A stretch of DNA of 13,245 bases from NCBI GenBank assembly GCA_934447715.1, contig CAKSER010000043.1:1-13245 (forward strand), in the 5' to 3' direction. The notes below the pieces were generated by a model that saw nothing but the letters and a program-made list of their open reading frames with translations, was not told where the DNA came from and ran no database searches. This DNA is from an uncultured Eubacteriales bacterium. Its GTDB lineage: Bacteria; Bacillota; Clostridia; Oscillospirales; CAG-272. The position numbers were made by a program, and so were the translations under genes. Positions 6,768-13,245 of this stretch are shown here, piece after piece (positions within the stretch are counted from its first letter, which is position 1; each line of letters begins with the position of its first letter).

Positions 6768-9080
6768 TCAAATTGTCTCAAAGATCAGCTTTTCGCCGTC
6801 GGAATCGATCGAAATTGCGCTTATGCTGTGGTTGTAGCTGCCGATTATACGGTTCGAAAGCTCCCCTTCGATCTCCTTCTGGATATATCTGCGCATATTT
6901 CTTGCGCCGTATACGCGGCTGTAGGAGTTCTTTGCAATCATTTCTGCAACGGCATCTGTGTACTTCAAGGTGATTTCCTTTTCGGCAAGCGCCTTTGTAA
7001 GATCAGAGAGCATTATCTTTGCGATTCTTACAAAATCCTCCTCGGTAAGCTGATTGAAGACAACAACCTCGTCAACGCGGTTAATGAACTCCGGTCTTAA
7101 GAAGTCGGAAAGCGCCTTCATTACCCTGTCCTCACTGCGGTCCTGAGTGCTTGCCCCGAAGCCTGCTGTTGAGGAGGTGGTGTTTGAGCCGGCATTTGTT
7201 GTCATAACGATTACCGTGTTTTCAAAATTGACCGTTCTTCCCTGCGCATCGGTAAGACGACCGTCATCAAGAATCTGCAAAAGGATGTTAAGAACATCAG
7301 GATGCGCCTTTTCGATCTCATCAAACAGAATTACCGAATACGGCTTGCGGCGGATCTTTTCGGTCAGCTGACCTGCTTCGTCATAGCCGACGTATCCGGG
7401 AGGAGCTCCTATAATTCTCGAAACCGAGAATTTCTCCATGAATTCCGACATGTCAAGGCGAATCATAGTCTCCGGAGAGTCGAAAAGCTGCTCCGAGAGA
7501 ATTTTTACAAGCTCGGTTTTTCCGACACCGGTAGGACCTGCAAAGATGAACGAAACCGGCTTTCTTTTAAATGAAACCCCTGCTCTGCTCCTCTTTATCG
7601 CCATTGCAACCGCTTCTACTGCCTTGTCCTGACCGATCAGTCTGGACTTTATATTGCTTTCGAGCCGGTCAATCCGCGAAAACTCGTTTTCGGTTATATT
7701 GCTTGACGGAATTCCGGTCCATATTTCGATAACGTGAGCAAGATCCTCAACAGAAAGCTCGATTTTTGACTTTTCGTTTTCGAGACGCTCAAGCTCCTGG
7801 GATTTTGAAATCTCCGAGCTTTTAAGATCGGCAAGAAGCTTGTATCTTGCTTCTGTCTTGTCCTGCGGCTCATCCTCCTTCGGGCTTTCGGATTCAATGA
7901 GCTCCTTTCTTTCGATCGTCCTCTGAAGCGCAGCCTTCGTCTTGTCGTACTGCTCAATAACGGGGCTGTTTAGCGAAAGATATGACGAAGCCTCGTCGAG
8001 AAGGTCAATCGCCTTGTCAGGCAGGAATCTGTCCGAAATATATCTTTCCGAAAGAATGACTGCCCTTTTTACTGTCTCGGACGGAATGCGGATTCCGTGG
8101 AATTTCTCATAGTAGCCCTTGAGCCCTTCAAGAATTTTTATCGTATCCTCGACAGACGGCTCGTCGATCATTACAGGCTGGAATCTTCTTTCAAGCGCAG
8201 CATCCTTTTCGATATACTTTCTGTACTCGGTAAGGGTTGTTGCGCCGATAACCTGAATTTCTCCTCTTGAAAGAGCCGGCTTTAATATGTTTGCGGCATT
8301 CATGCTTCCCTCTGCATCGCCTGCAGAGGCAATCGTGTGAACCTCGTCTATTACAAGAATAATATTTTTAAGAGCCTTGACCTCGTCGATAAGCCCCTTC
8401 ATTCTTGTCTCAAACTGACCGCGGAACTGCGTTCCTGCGACAATTGCGGTCATGTCGACAAGCATGACCTCCTTGCCTAAAAGCTTATACGGCACCTTTT
8501 CGTCAACAATTTTTTGAGCAAGAGCCTCCGCAACAGCGGTTTTTCCGACACCAGGCTCGCCGATAAGGCACGGGTTGTTCTTCTGTCTGCGGCAGAGTAT
8601 CTGCATGATTCTCGAAAGCTCCCTGTCTCTGCCGATAACGGCATCCAGCTTTCCTTCTCTTGCCTGTCTTGTAAGATCGAGACAGTATGCATCAAGGAAC
8701 TTTCTTTTCGGTGCCTTTTGGTCGCTGTCTTTTTTTGACTGCTTGCCGCCGGCTCCCTGCTCCTGCGGCTTCTGGGGAATAACTCCTCCGAAGGTCGCTC
8801 CGAAAAGCTTTCGAAGATCAATCTGCGGAGCCTTTCCGTTATCGTCGGTATTTCCGTCCTGATCAAACAGCTCCGGCAGATCGTTAGGGTCGATCTCCTC
8901 GTTCATACGCTCGATTTCCTCATCGGATATATGCATCTGCTGGATTACGGTTTCGACCTGCTTTAAGCCCAGCTCGCGAGCACATTTTATACAAAGTCCT
9001 TCGCTTTCCATCTTTCCGTTTACAAATTTAGAAACGAAAACAACAGGAAGGCGTTTGTGGCATCTTGAACACAATTCCAT
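6768..9080 (-). CDS. ClpE-like AAA+ unfoldase (ATP-dependent Clp protease ATP-binding subunit) with N-terminal zinc finger
   Basis: A 770-residue double-AAA+ Hsp100 protein. Instead of the two Clp_N repeats of ClpC it begins with a CxxC...CxxC zinc finger (Cys4, Cys7, Cys30, Cys33) and a charged linker to about 125, as in ClpE. The first AAA+ domain has Walker A GEPGVGKT (174-181), pore loop QFRG (218-221), Walker B ILVIDE (241-246) and arginines 298-299. A short coiled-coil middle domain spans about 375-440. The second AAA+ domain has GPTGVGKT (515-522), pore GYVGY (562-566), ILFDEIEKAH (584-593) and sensor-2 YGARNMRR (724-731). TAGFG (638-642) sits where the ClpP-docking VGF/IGF loop lies, so delivery to ClpP is plausible. 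Both ATP sites look active. GAGG at 9088-9091 (minus-strand reading) supports the start. No CtsR operator is seen upstream. ClpC is the alternative name, but the zinc finger favours ClpE. Confidence 0.9.
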   Translation of the reverse strand: MELCSRCHKRLPVVFVSKFVNGKMESEGLCIKCARELGLKQVETVIQQMHISDEEIERMNEEIDPNDLPELFDQDGNTDDNGKAPQIDLRKLFGATFGGVIPQKPQEQGAGGKQSKKDSDQKAPKRKFLDAYCLDLTRQAREGKLDAVIGRDRELSRIMQILCRRQKNNPCLIGEPGVGKTAVAEALAQKIVDEKVPYKLLGKEVMLVDMTAIVAGTQFRGQFETRMKGLIDEVKALKNIILVIDEVHTIASAGDAEGSMNAANILKPALSRGEIQVIGATTLTEYRKYIEKDAALERRFQPVMIDEPSVEDTIKILEGLKGYYEKFHGIRIPSETVKRAVILSERYISDRFLPDKAIDLLDEASSYLSLNSPVIEQYDKTKAALQRTIERKELIESESPKEDEPQDKTEARYKLLADLKSSEISKSQELERLENEKSKIELSVEDLAHVIEIWTGIPSSNITENEFSRIDRLESNIKSRLIGQDKAVEAVAMAIKRSRAGVSFKRKPVSFIFAGPTGVGKTELVKILSEQLFDSPETMIRLDMSEFMEKFSVSRIIGAPPGYVGYDEAGQLTEKIRRKPYSVILFDEIEKAHPDVLNILLQILDDGRLTDAQGRTVNFENTVIVMTTNAGSNTTSSTAGFGASTQDRSEDRVMKALSDFLRPEFINRVDEVVVFNQLTEEDFVRIAKIMLSDLTKALAEKEITLKYTDAVAEMIAKNSYSRVYGARNMRRYIQKEIEGELSNRIIGSYNHSISAISIDSDGEKLIFETI

Positions 9081-9120
9081 TTGGTTACCTCATTAAAGAT
9101 TAGTTATATGCGTTTTATAT

Positions 9121-9138
9121 TGATAATCGAAATTATCA
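9121..9138 (-). other. Perfect 7-base-pair hairpin with UUCG loop at the cvpA stop codon
   Basis: On the - strand TGATAAT-TTCG-ATTATCA forms a perfect stem with a UUCG tetraloop. The first TGA of the stem is the stop codon of the CvpA gene, and the hairpin lies about 40 bases ahead of the Clp start. No T-run follows, so it is not a standard terminator. It could be an RNA processing or stability element, or a palindromic operator; which one cannot be told. Confidence 0.45.
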
Positions 9139-9861
9139 GATCAGATAGCTTAAAATGTTGAAAATATTGATATTTCCCAGATACTTGATTATTACGGTAT
9201 TCTCGATCAAGGAGGGAGAAACCGACTGCGGATACATCATTACAAGAACATTTAAAATATGAACAAGGACGATGCTGATTATCCAGGCAAAAAGACCTCC
9301 CTTGATAATTCCGAAGGCAAGCCCGAAGGTTTTGTTTACCGAGCTTAAAACCGGAAGCTTGAAAATTGCTTCGAGGATCAGCTTGATAATCGTAAGAATA
9401 AGCATCGATCCGAAAAACAGTATCGCAAACGAAATCACCTTTGAAATAAGGTCGGATACGGGTGCTGCGATATATGATGCAATAAGTCTTACTCCGGAAA
9501 CCTCTGATTCGGATTTGTTTGCGTTGTAATAGCTTTCAAGCTCATCGACATTCGCTCCGAATCTTTCGATAAGTGTAATAAAGCCGGACGGTTTGTCCTT
9601 GAACAGGTCGTCAACCTTTGCGGATTCAACCGATTTTCCGATCACCGATTCGATTGATTCGGTAATCTGCCCGGTCACCTTATCCATAAAGACCGATTCG
9701 TTAAGATAATTTGTCACAAGTCCGGAAAAGTTAATGGCAATAACAAGAGAAATAAAAAATATCAGAACGCCGCAAACGGTGCGCACAAAGCCCTTTTTAT
9801 ATCCGAACCATGCGCAGGCGGCAAAAATTGCAACAACAATTAAATCAAAAAGCAGCGACAT
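9136..9861 (-). CDS. CvpA family integral membrane protein
   Basis: A 241-residue protein with about four membrane helices (roughly 4-20, 27-47, 140-165 and 178-205) and a central hydrophilic segment (about 50-125). Family marks are the YKKGFVRTV turn after helix 1 (21-29) and the LPVLSSVNKTFGLAFG stretch leading into GIIKGGL (169-190), typical of CvpA/colicin V production proteins. In Escherichia coli CvpA is linked to colicin V export and envelope stress tolerance; in Clostridia its biochemical role is unknown. The central extramembrane portion is longer than in minimal CvpA proteins of about 160 residues. GAGG at 9868-9871 (minus-strand reading), six bases from the ATG, sets the start. It lies 21 bases after the DUF5711-like gene and 55 bases before the Clp gene, so co-transcription is expected. 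Confidence 0.85.
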   Translation of the reverse strand: MSLLFDLIVVAIFAACAWFGYKKGFVRTVCGVLIFFISLVIAINFSGLVTNYLNESVFMDKVTGQITESIESVIGKSVESAKVDDLFKDKPSGFITLIERFGANVDELESYYNANKSESEVSGVRLIASYIAAPVSDLISKVISFAILFFGSMLILTIIKLILEAIFKLPVLSSVNKTFGLAFGIIKGGLFAWIISIVLVHILNVLVMMYPQSVSPSLIENTVIIKYLGNINIFNILSYLI

Positions 9862-9882
9862 ATTCTACCTCACAAATAAAAT

Positions 9883-11268
9883 TTACTCCCCCAGATCAAG
9901 CTCCGCGGTGACATCAGCGCTGTCGGTCGCTTCACTGTTGTCTGTACCTTCTGCAAAATCAAGCGGAACGGCAGAGCCGGAATAGCATAACAGCAAAGTT
10001 TTTTCCGAAACAGAGACGATATCAAGACAGTTGGTATCAATCTTCTTTGATACCACTTCCTTGCTTTGGATATTTATCATATCGACCTTTTCGTCAAAAA
10101 GAATAAAGCAATTATCATTTCTGGTTATGATTGTTGTTACCTCTCCTGCATGAATGCTTTCATACAGCAGCTTTCCGCTCTCGTCAAAGATCAGAATGCT
10201 TTTGTCAAGGCCGATGACGTTGTGATTAAAGGCTACAGCGGTATATTTTGTGCCGAAGTGGATTTTAACGGGAGAATTGTCCGAGAATTCGTATTCTCCT
10301 GCCTCCTCATGCGAGGAATTGAAGAAAAGCAGCCGCTTATCGGTGTATACGGCAAAGCCGCCGTTTTTAAAATATCCGACCTTTAAAAACAGCTCGTTTT
10401 CATACTCATAAGAAAAATCCGGCTCGGTTTTCGAAATATCATAAAGAGAAATCTCGCTGCACCATTCACCGCTTTTATCGTATGCGGAGACAATGACAAT
10501 CTTTCTTCCGTCATCGCTTAATTTGACGTTCATTATATATTTGTCCTTGCGTATCTTGCATACCAGCTGGAAATTGCTGTTATAAACATTTACAACTCCG
10601 CGGTAATCGGAGGACCTGGTGACGACCGCATATGTGCCGTCGTTTGAAAGAGATACCTGACTTATAGGATACTCGGTTTTTTCGGTTTTAAGCTCCGAAA
10701 AGGCGTTGTATACCGAATATGTGCAGGAGGTGTCTCCCTTGTCATATACAAGAAAATACTTGTCGGATGTGAGCAGCACCGGAGAGTAAAAGGAGTTTGA
10801 GCTTGTAAAGACAGACGAGCCCGTGCTGTTGTAAAGATTCGACGAGCCGGCTCCGACGACTGCAAGATCTCCCTTGAAAAATCCGAATTCTGACGAAACC
10901 GCACTGTCGTAAATTATTTTGCTGTAGTTTTCTGAATTGTTCAGCGCACCGAGATCGAAATCCTTGATCAGATATTTCAGATTTTCGACAGTAATATCCT
11001 TTCCGAACACGGTAAGCATACCGAGCACGAAAACGATAAGGCAGATTACCGCGCCCATCTTGAGCTTTCGGTACTGCTTTGAAATTCCGGTATAGTATTT
11101 GTTTTCGACATATGCCATTTCCGGGCGCCATTTCGGCATGCTGTCCGGAATCGCTGTTTTATTGCTTCCTTTTTTTGCGGCTTCCCGTTTGCTTTTTTCG
11201 TTTATATCCTTCAGGGAGACATTTTTTGAATCTGTATTTACTTTGCGGCTGTTTTTCTGATCCTCCAT
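9883..11268 (-). CDS. DUF5711-like membrane-anchored protein with beta-propeller-like repeats
   Basis: A 461-residue protein. Residues 1-70 are hydrophilic and basic (KQYRKLK just before the membrane). One transmembrane helix covers about 71-88. The remainder, about 115-435, is a series of short beta-rich units of the kind LSNDGTYAVV (207-216), LSDDGRKIVIV (250-260) and ILIFDESGKLLY (358-369), which look like propeller blades. A Ser/Asp/Glu-rich acidic tail ends the protein (438-461). By the positive-inside rule the N-terminus is cytoplasmic and the propeller is outside, suggesting a ligand- or protein-binding surface domain. I assign it to the DUF5711 family of Clostridia from memory of its layout; no function is established. 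The strong ribosome site AAAGGAG (11275-11281 in minus-strand reading) sets the start. It is the first gene of the four-gene leftward operon. Confidence 0.75.
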   Translation of the reverse strand: MEDQKNSRKVNTDSKNVSLKDINEKSKREAAKKGSNKTAIPDSMPKWRPEMAYVENKYYTGISKQYRKLKMGAVICLIVFVLGMLTVFGKDITVENLKYLIKDFDLGALNNSENYSKIIYDSAVSSEFGFFKGDLAVVGAGSSNLYNSTGSSVFTSSNSFYSPVLLTSDKYFLVYDKGDTSCTYSVYNAFSELKTEKTEYPISQVSLSNDGTYAVVTRSSDYRGVVNVYNSNFQLVCKIRKDKYIMNVKLSDDGRKIVIVSAYDKSGEWCSEISLYDISKTEPDFSYEYENELFLKVGYFKNGGFAVYTDKRLLFFNSSHEEAGEYEFSDNSPVKIHFGTKYTAVAFNHNVIGLDKSILIFDESGKLLYESIHAGEVTTIITRNDNCFILFDEKVDMINIQSKEVVSKKIDTNCLDIVSVSEKTLLLCYSGSAVPLDFAEGTDNSEATDSADVTAELDLGE

Positions 11269-11348
11269 TTTTATCTCCTTTCAAAATTTCAAAAAGCTAT
11301 GGGCTCGCCTAAGCATAAATGTTAAAAATGCTGTCCGCTTTTTTGCTG

Positions 11349-11377
11349 ATTATAGTCTTTTAAAGCAGGAAAGTCAA
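11349..11377 (-). promoter_or_regulatory. Sigma-A-type promoter for the DUF5711-cvpA-clp-ATPase operon
   Basis: On the - strand TTGACT (11372-11377), an exact 17-base spacer and TATAAT (11349-11354). The -35 box overlaps the truA stop codon (11374-11376). The start of transcription should fall near 11341, giving a leader of about 70 bases before the DUF5711-like gene. The leader shows no clear riboswitch or terminator. Confidence 0.8.
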
Positions 11378-12114
11378 TATTCGACCCGAACAAGGTAAAG
11401 ACCGCATGCAGGAGCCGTAAAGCCGGCTTTGCTTCTGTCCTTTGATGAAATAACCTTTTCAATATCCTCAGGCGAAATTTTTCCCTCGGAAACCTCGATA
11501 AGCGTTCCGACGATAATCCTGACCATATTATAAAGAAAACCGTCCGCACTTATTCTTATATGAATCAGATCGCCCTCTCTGTATACGCTGCAGCCGGTAA
11601 CGTTTCTTACAGTGTCGCAAACAGACGAGCCCTTTGCCATAAATGAGCAAAAGTCCTTTTTCCCGACAATTTTCGCCGCCGCCTCATTCATTTTCAGGGC
11701 GTCAAGTGCTTTCGGATATCTGTATGCTCTGTCCTCTAAAAACGGATTTCTGACCTCGGAATTGAGTATCAGATACTCGTATTCCTTTTCCTTTACGTTG
11801 TAACGAACATGAAACGAATCCGGAACAGCAGATGCATCGGTTACCGAAATGTCGCAGGGGAGATTCTGATTTAAGACGGTGGGAAGTGCTTCTAACGGTA
11901 TTTTCATACAGTCCTCTCCCGCATCAACCGTGCAGTAATATGCTCTTGCATGAACGCCTGCGTCGGTTCTGCTGCATCCGGTAATGCTGTATCTCTTACC
12001 GTAAACTGCCTCGATTGCGTCCTGCACCCTTTCCTGAATGCTGACACCGTTTTTCTGCACCTGATATCCGCAATAGTTTGTCCCGAGATACGAAAGCTTT
12101 AAAAGCAGCTTCAT
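11374..12114 (-). CDS. truA: tRNA pseudouridine(38-40) synthase TruA
   Basis: Converts uridines 38-40 of the tRNA anticodon arm to pseudouridine. From the ATG at 12112-12114 the protein has 246 residues, the normal TruA length. The catalytic aspartate is Asp51 in SRTDAGVHA, with the family motifs YEYLI (112-116), KDFCSF (153-158), GFLYNMVR (192-199) and APACGLYL (234-241). A further 16 in-frame codons upstream, back to 12162, lie inside ecfT and read as a basic non-conserved stretch. The start at 12114 is therefore preferred, giving a 4-base ATGA overlap with the ecfT stop and implying translational coupling. No terminator is evident after it, so some transcripts may read on into the DUF5711-led operon. 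Confidence 0.96.
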   Translation of the reverse strand: MKLLLKLSYLGTNYCGYQVQKNGVSIQERVQDAIEAVYGKRYSITGCSRTDAGVHARAYYCTVDAGEDCMKIPLEALPTVLNQNLPCDISVTDASAVPDSFHVRYNVKEKEYEYLILNSEVRNPFLEDRAYRYPKALDALKMNEAAAKIVGKKDFCSFMAKGSSVCDTVRNVTGCSVYREGDLIHIRISADGFLYNMVRIIVGTLIEVSEGKISPEDIEKVISSKDRSKAGFTAPACGLYLVRVEY

Positions 12115-12932
12115 AAAGCAAATCCGGGAGCGTAGGCGTTTATAAGTACAACGCCGGTGCATACCAGAGCAAAGACAAAGAGCATCACAAAATCCATCGC
12201 ATTAAGCGAAAGACGCGTCATTTTTGTTCTTCCCTCTCCTCCGCGGTAGCAGCGGCACTCCATTGCCGTTGCAAGGTCGGTTGCTCTGTGTATGGAGGAA
12301 ACAAGCAGCGGAATCAGGATCGGAATGAGCGCCTTTGCTCTCTGAACAAGGCTGCCCTTCGAAAAGTCAACTCCTCTTGCCTTCTGGGCGCTCATTATCT
12401 TGTCTGTCTCGGCAATCAGCGTAGGAATAAAGCGAAGCGCAATAGACATCATCATCGCAAATTCGTGTACCGGAATCCCTAAATGCCCGAGCGGCATAAG
12501 CAGCCGTTCTATTGCATCGGTGAGGGCAATCGGAGACGTGGTATATGTCAGTATTACACTGACCCCTGCAAGCAGCACGATGATTCTTACGATTATAAGT
12601 ACGGCTTTTGTGATTCCTTCGAGATATATCTTTATAAAATGAAATTCAAAAAGGAGCGTTTCGCCCTTTGTGAAGAATATGTTTAAAATCGATGTAAAAG
12701 CAATAATAAACAGAATAGGCTTGAGTCCCTTTAAAATCACCTTGAACGGGATTTTCGAAATTGCTACAAGAATTGCGGTGAAAAGAAGTATAAAGACAAA
12801 GCTCCATACATTCTTGCAAAGAAAAATTATTACAATGTAAAACAAAGACAGTATAAGTTTTATTCTCGGGTCGAGCCGGTGAATCAGAGAATTTCCCGGG
12901 AAATACTGTCCGAGTGTGATATCTTTCAACAT
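12111..12932 (-). CDS. ecfT: Energy-coupling factor transporter transmembrane protein EcfT
   Basis: The membrane scaffold of group II ECF vitamin/micronutrient transporters. It links the EcfA1/EcfA2 ATPases to exchangeable substrate-binding S components. At 273 residues it has the usual length, with helices around 25-40, 43-60, 70-87, 108-130 and 245-265. The two cytoplasmic coupling-helix signatures are present: AQKARGVDF (182-190), and a second at AMECRCYRGGEGRT (223-236), where the common E-A-R-G-Y reads E-C-R-C-Y. It starts six bases after the ecfA2 stop, with a GAGG somewhat far (about 12 bases) upstream, and ends inside the truA start codon. No S component is in the window, as expected for shared ECF modules whose S proteins are encoded elsewhere. 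Confidence 0.95.
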   Translation of the reverse strand: MLKDITLGQYFPGNSLIHRLDPRIKLILSLFYIVIIFLCKNVWSFVFILLFTAILVAISKIPFKVILKGLKPILFIIAFTSILNIFFTKGETLLFEFHFIKIYLEGITKAVLIIVRIIVLLAGVSVILTYTTSPIALTDAIERLLMPLGHLGIPVHEFAMMMSIALRFIPTLIAETDKIMSAQKARGVDFSKGSLVQRAKALIPILIPLLVSSIHRATDLATAMECRCYRGGEGRTKMTRLSLNAMDFVMLFVFALVCTGVVLINAYAPGFAL

Positions 12933-12938
12933 TACGAT

Positions 12939-13245
12939 TCAGTTCCTCAGTTTTTGCTTCCTATATTTGATCAGTTCATCTCTTGCGTCATCAACGGTAA
13001 AGACATTTTCGTTGATATCAACACCGCTCTGCTTCAGCTTCTTCATAAAATCCGTAATCTGAAGAATTCCAAGTCCGGCATCCTTAAGAATTTCGGTTTT
13101 CGAGAACACCTCGTTGCAGTTTCCGGTCATGAGCACCTTTCTGTGGCTCATAACAACGAGCTTGTCCGCATACCTTGCCATGTCCTCCATGCTGTGGCTG
13201 ATTATAATGACTGTATTGTTTTTTTCTCTCTGATAAGCCCAGATT
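12939..13245 (-). CDS. ecfA2: Energy-coupling factor transporter ATP-binding protein EcfA2, C-terminal part (cut by window edge)
   Basis: The reading frame stays open to the right edge of the window, so the gene begins outside; 101 residues are visible. The first part contains the end of the ATPase domain, with the switch histidine in TVIIISHSMEDMARYAD (H-loop) and a KLVVMSHRKVLMTG strand-turn typical of ABC ATPases. The C-terminal part, with LGILQITDFMKKLKQSG and VDDARDEL, matches the extension of EcfA2-type ECF ATPases. The Walker A, signature and Walker B motifs lie outside the window. The position directly before ecfT and truA favours EcfA2 over EcfA1, because the usual Firmicute order is ecfA1-ecfA2-ecfT-truA. 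An internal ATG at 13188-13190 is not the real start because it falls just after the H-loop. Confidence 0.92.
   Translation of the reverse strand, partial: IWAYQREKNNTVIIISHSMEDMARYADKLVVMSHRKVLMTGNCNEVFSKTEILKDAGLGILQITDFMKKLKQSGVDINENVFTVDDARDELIKYRKQKLRN

Noticed and set aside
11269..11348. Riboswitch or attenuator in the leader of the DUF5711-like gene.
   Set aside because: Only short, weak inverted repeats are present and no terminator/antiterminator pair can be drawn.
12115..12162. Longer truA start at 12162 adding 16 residues.
   Set aside because: The added residues are basic and unlike TruA, lie inside ecfT, and the 12114 ATG gives the standard N-terminus and the ATGA overlap.

Overview
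The window looks like a chromosomal segment of a low-to-mid G+C Gram-positive anaerobe, most likely class Clostridia (Ruminococcaceae/Oscillospiraceae type). This rests on an ecfA2-ecfT-truA string, a YqeG-family phosphatase, a DUF5711-like membrane-anchored protein, a CvpA protein and a ClpE-type unfoldase with an N-terminal zinc finger. There are no phage, transposon, CRISPR or RNA-gene signatures. The family calls are made by eye, without a search.

Left third (1-3779, + strand): a rightward run opens with a strong extended -10 promoter at 106-134. It encodes a TIM-barrel amidohydrolase, an FkbM-type methyltransferase with an extra N-terminal nucleotide-binding-like domain, a YqeG HAD phosphatase, a small ParB/Srx-like protein and an overlapping GNAT acetyltransferase. 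The GNAT gene is split by an apparent one-base insertion near 3605-3608. The run meets the leftward genes at a hairpin terminator (3866-3917) that can work in both directions.

Middle (3966-11377, - strand): a good sigma-A-type promoter overlapping the end of truA (11349-11377) appears to drive four closely spaced genes in the order DUF5711-like protein (single membrane anchor plus beta-propeller-like repeats), CvpA-family four-helix membrane protein, ClpE-like AAA+ unfoldase, and a 918-residue P-type ATPase homologue. The last has an intact frame and full type-2 architecture, but its catalytic motifs (DKTGT, TGES, TGD, the GDGxND Asp, DPPR, PEGL) are all altered. It looks like a conserved pseudo-ATPase rather than a pump, and is the most interesting object here.

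Right end (11374-13245, - strand): the 3' end of ecfA2, then ecfT and truA, with a 4-base ATGA overlap between ecfT and truA. This is the usual Firmicute energy-coupling-factor vitamin transporter / tRNA pseudouridine synthase cluster. The rplM-rpsI pair that often follows truA is absent, and the DUF5711-led operon takes its place.

Together the middle genes suggest a membrane-associated protein-handling or stress module: an extracytoplasmic sensor-like propeller, a polytopic membrane partner, a cytoplasmic unfoldase and a non-catalytic P-type ATPase scaffold. That functional reading is inference from gene order and motif loss only.
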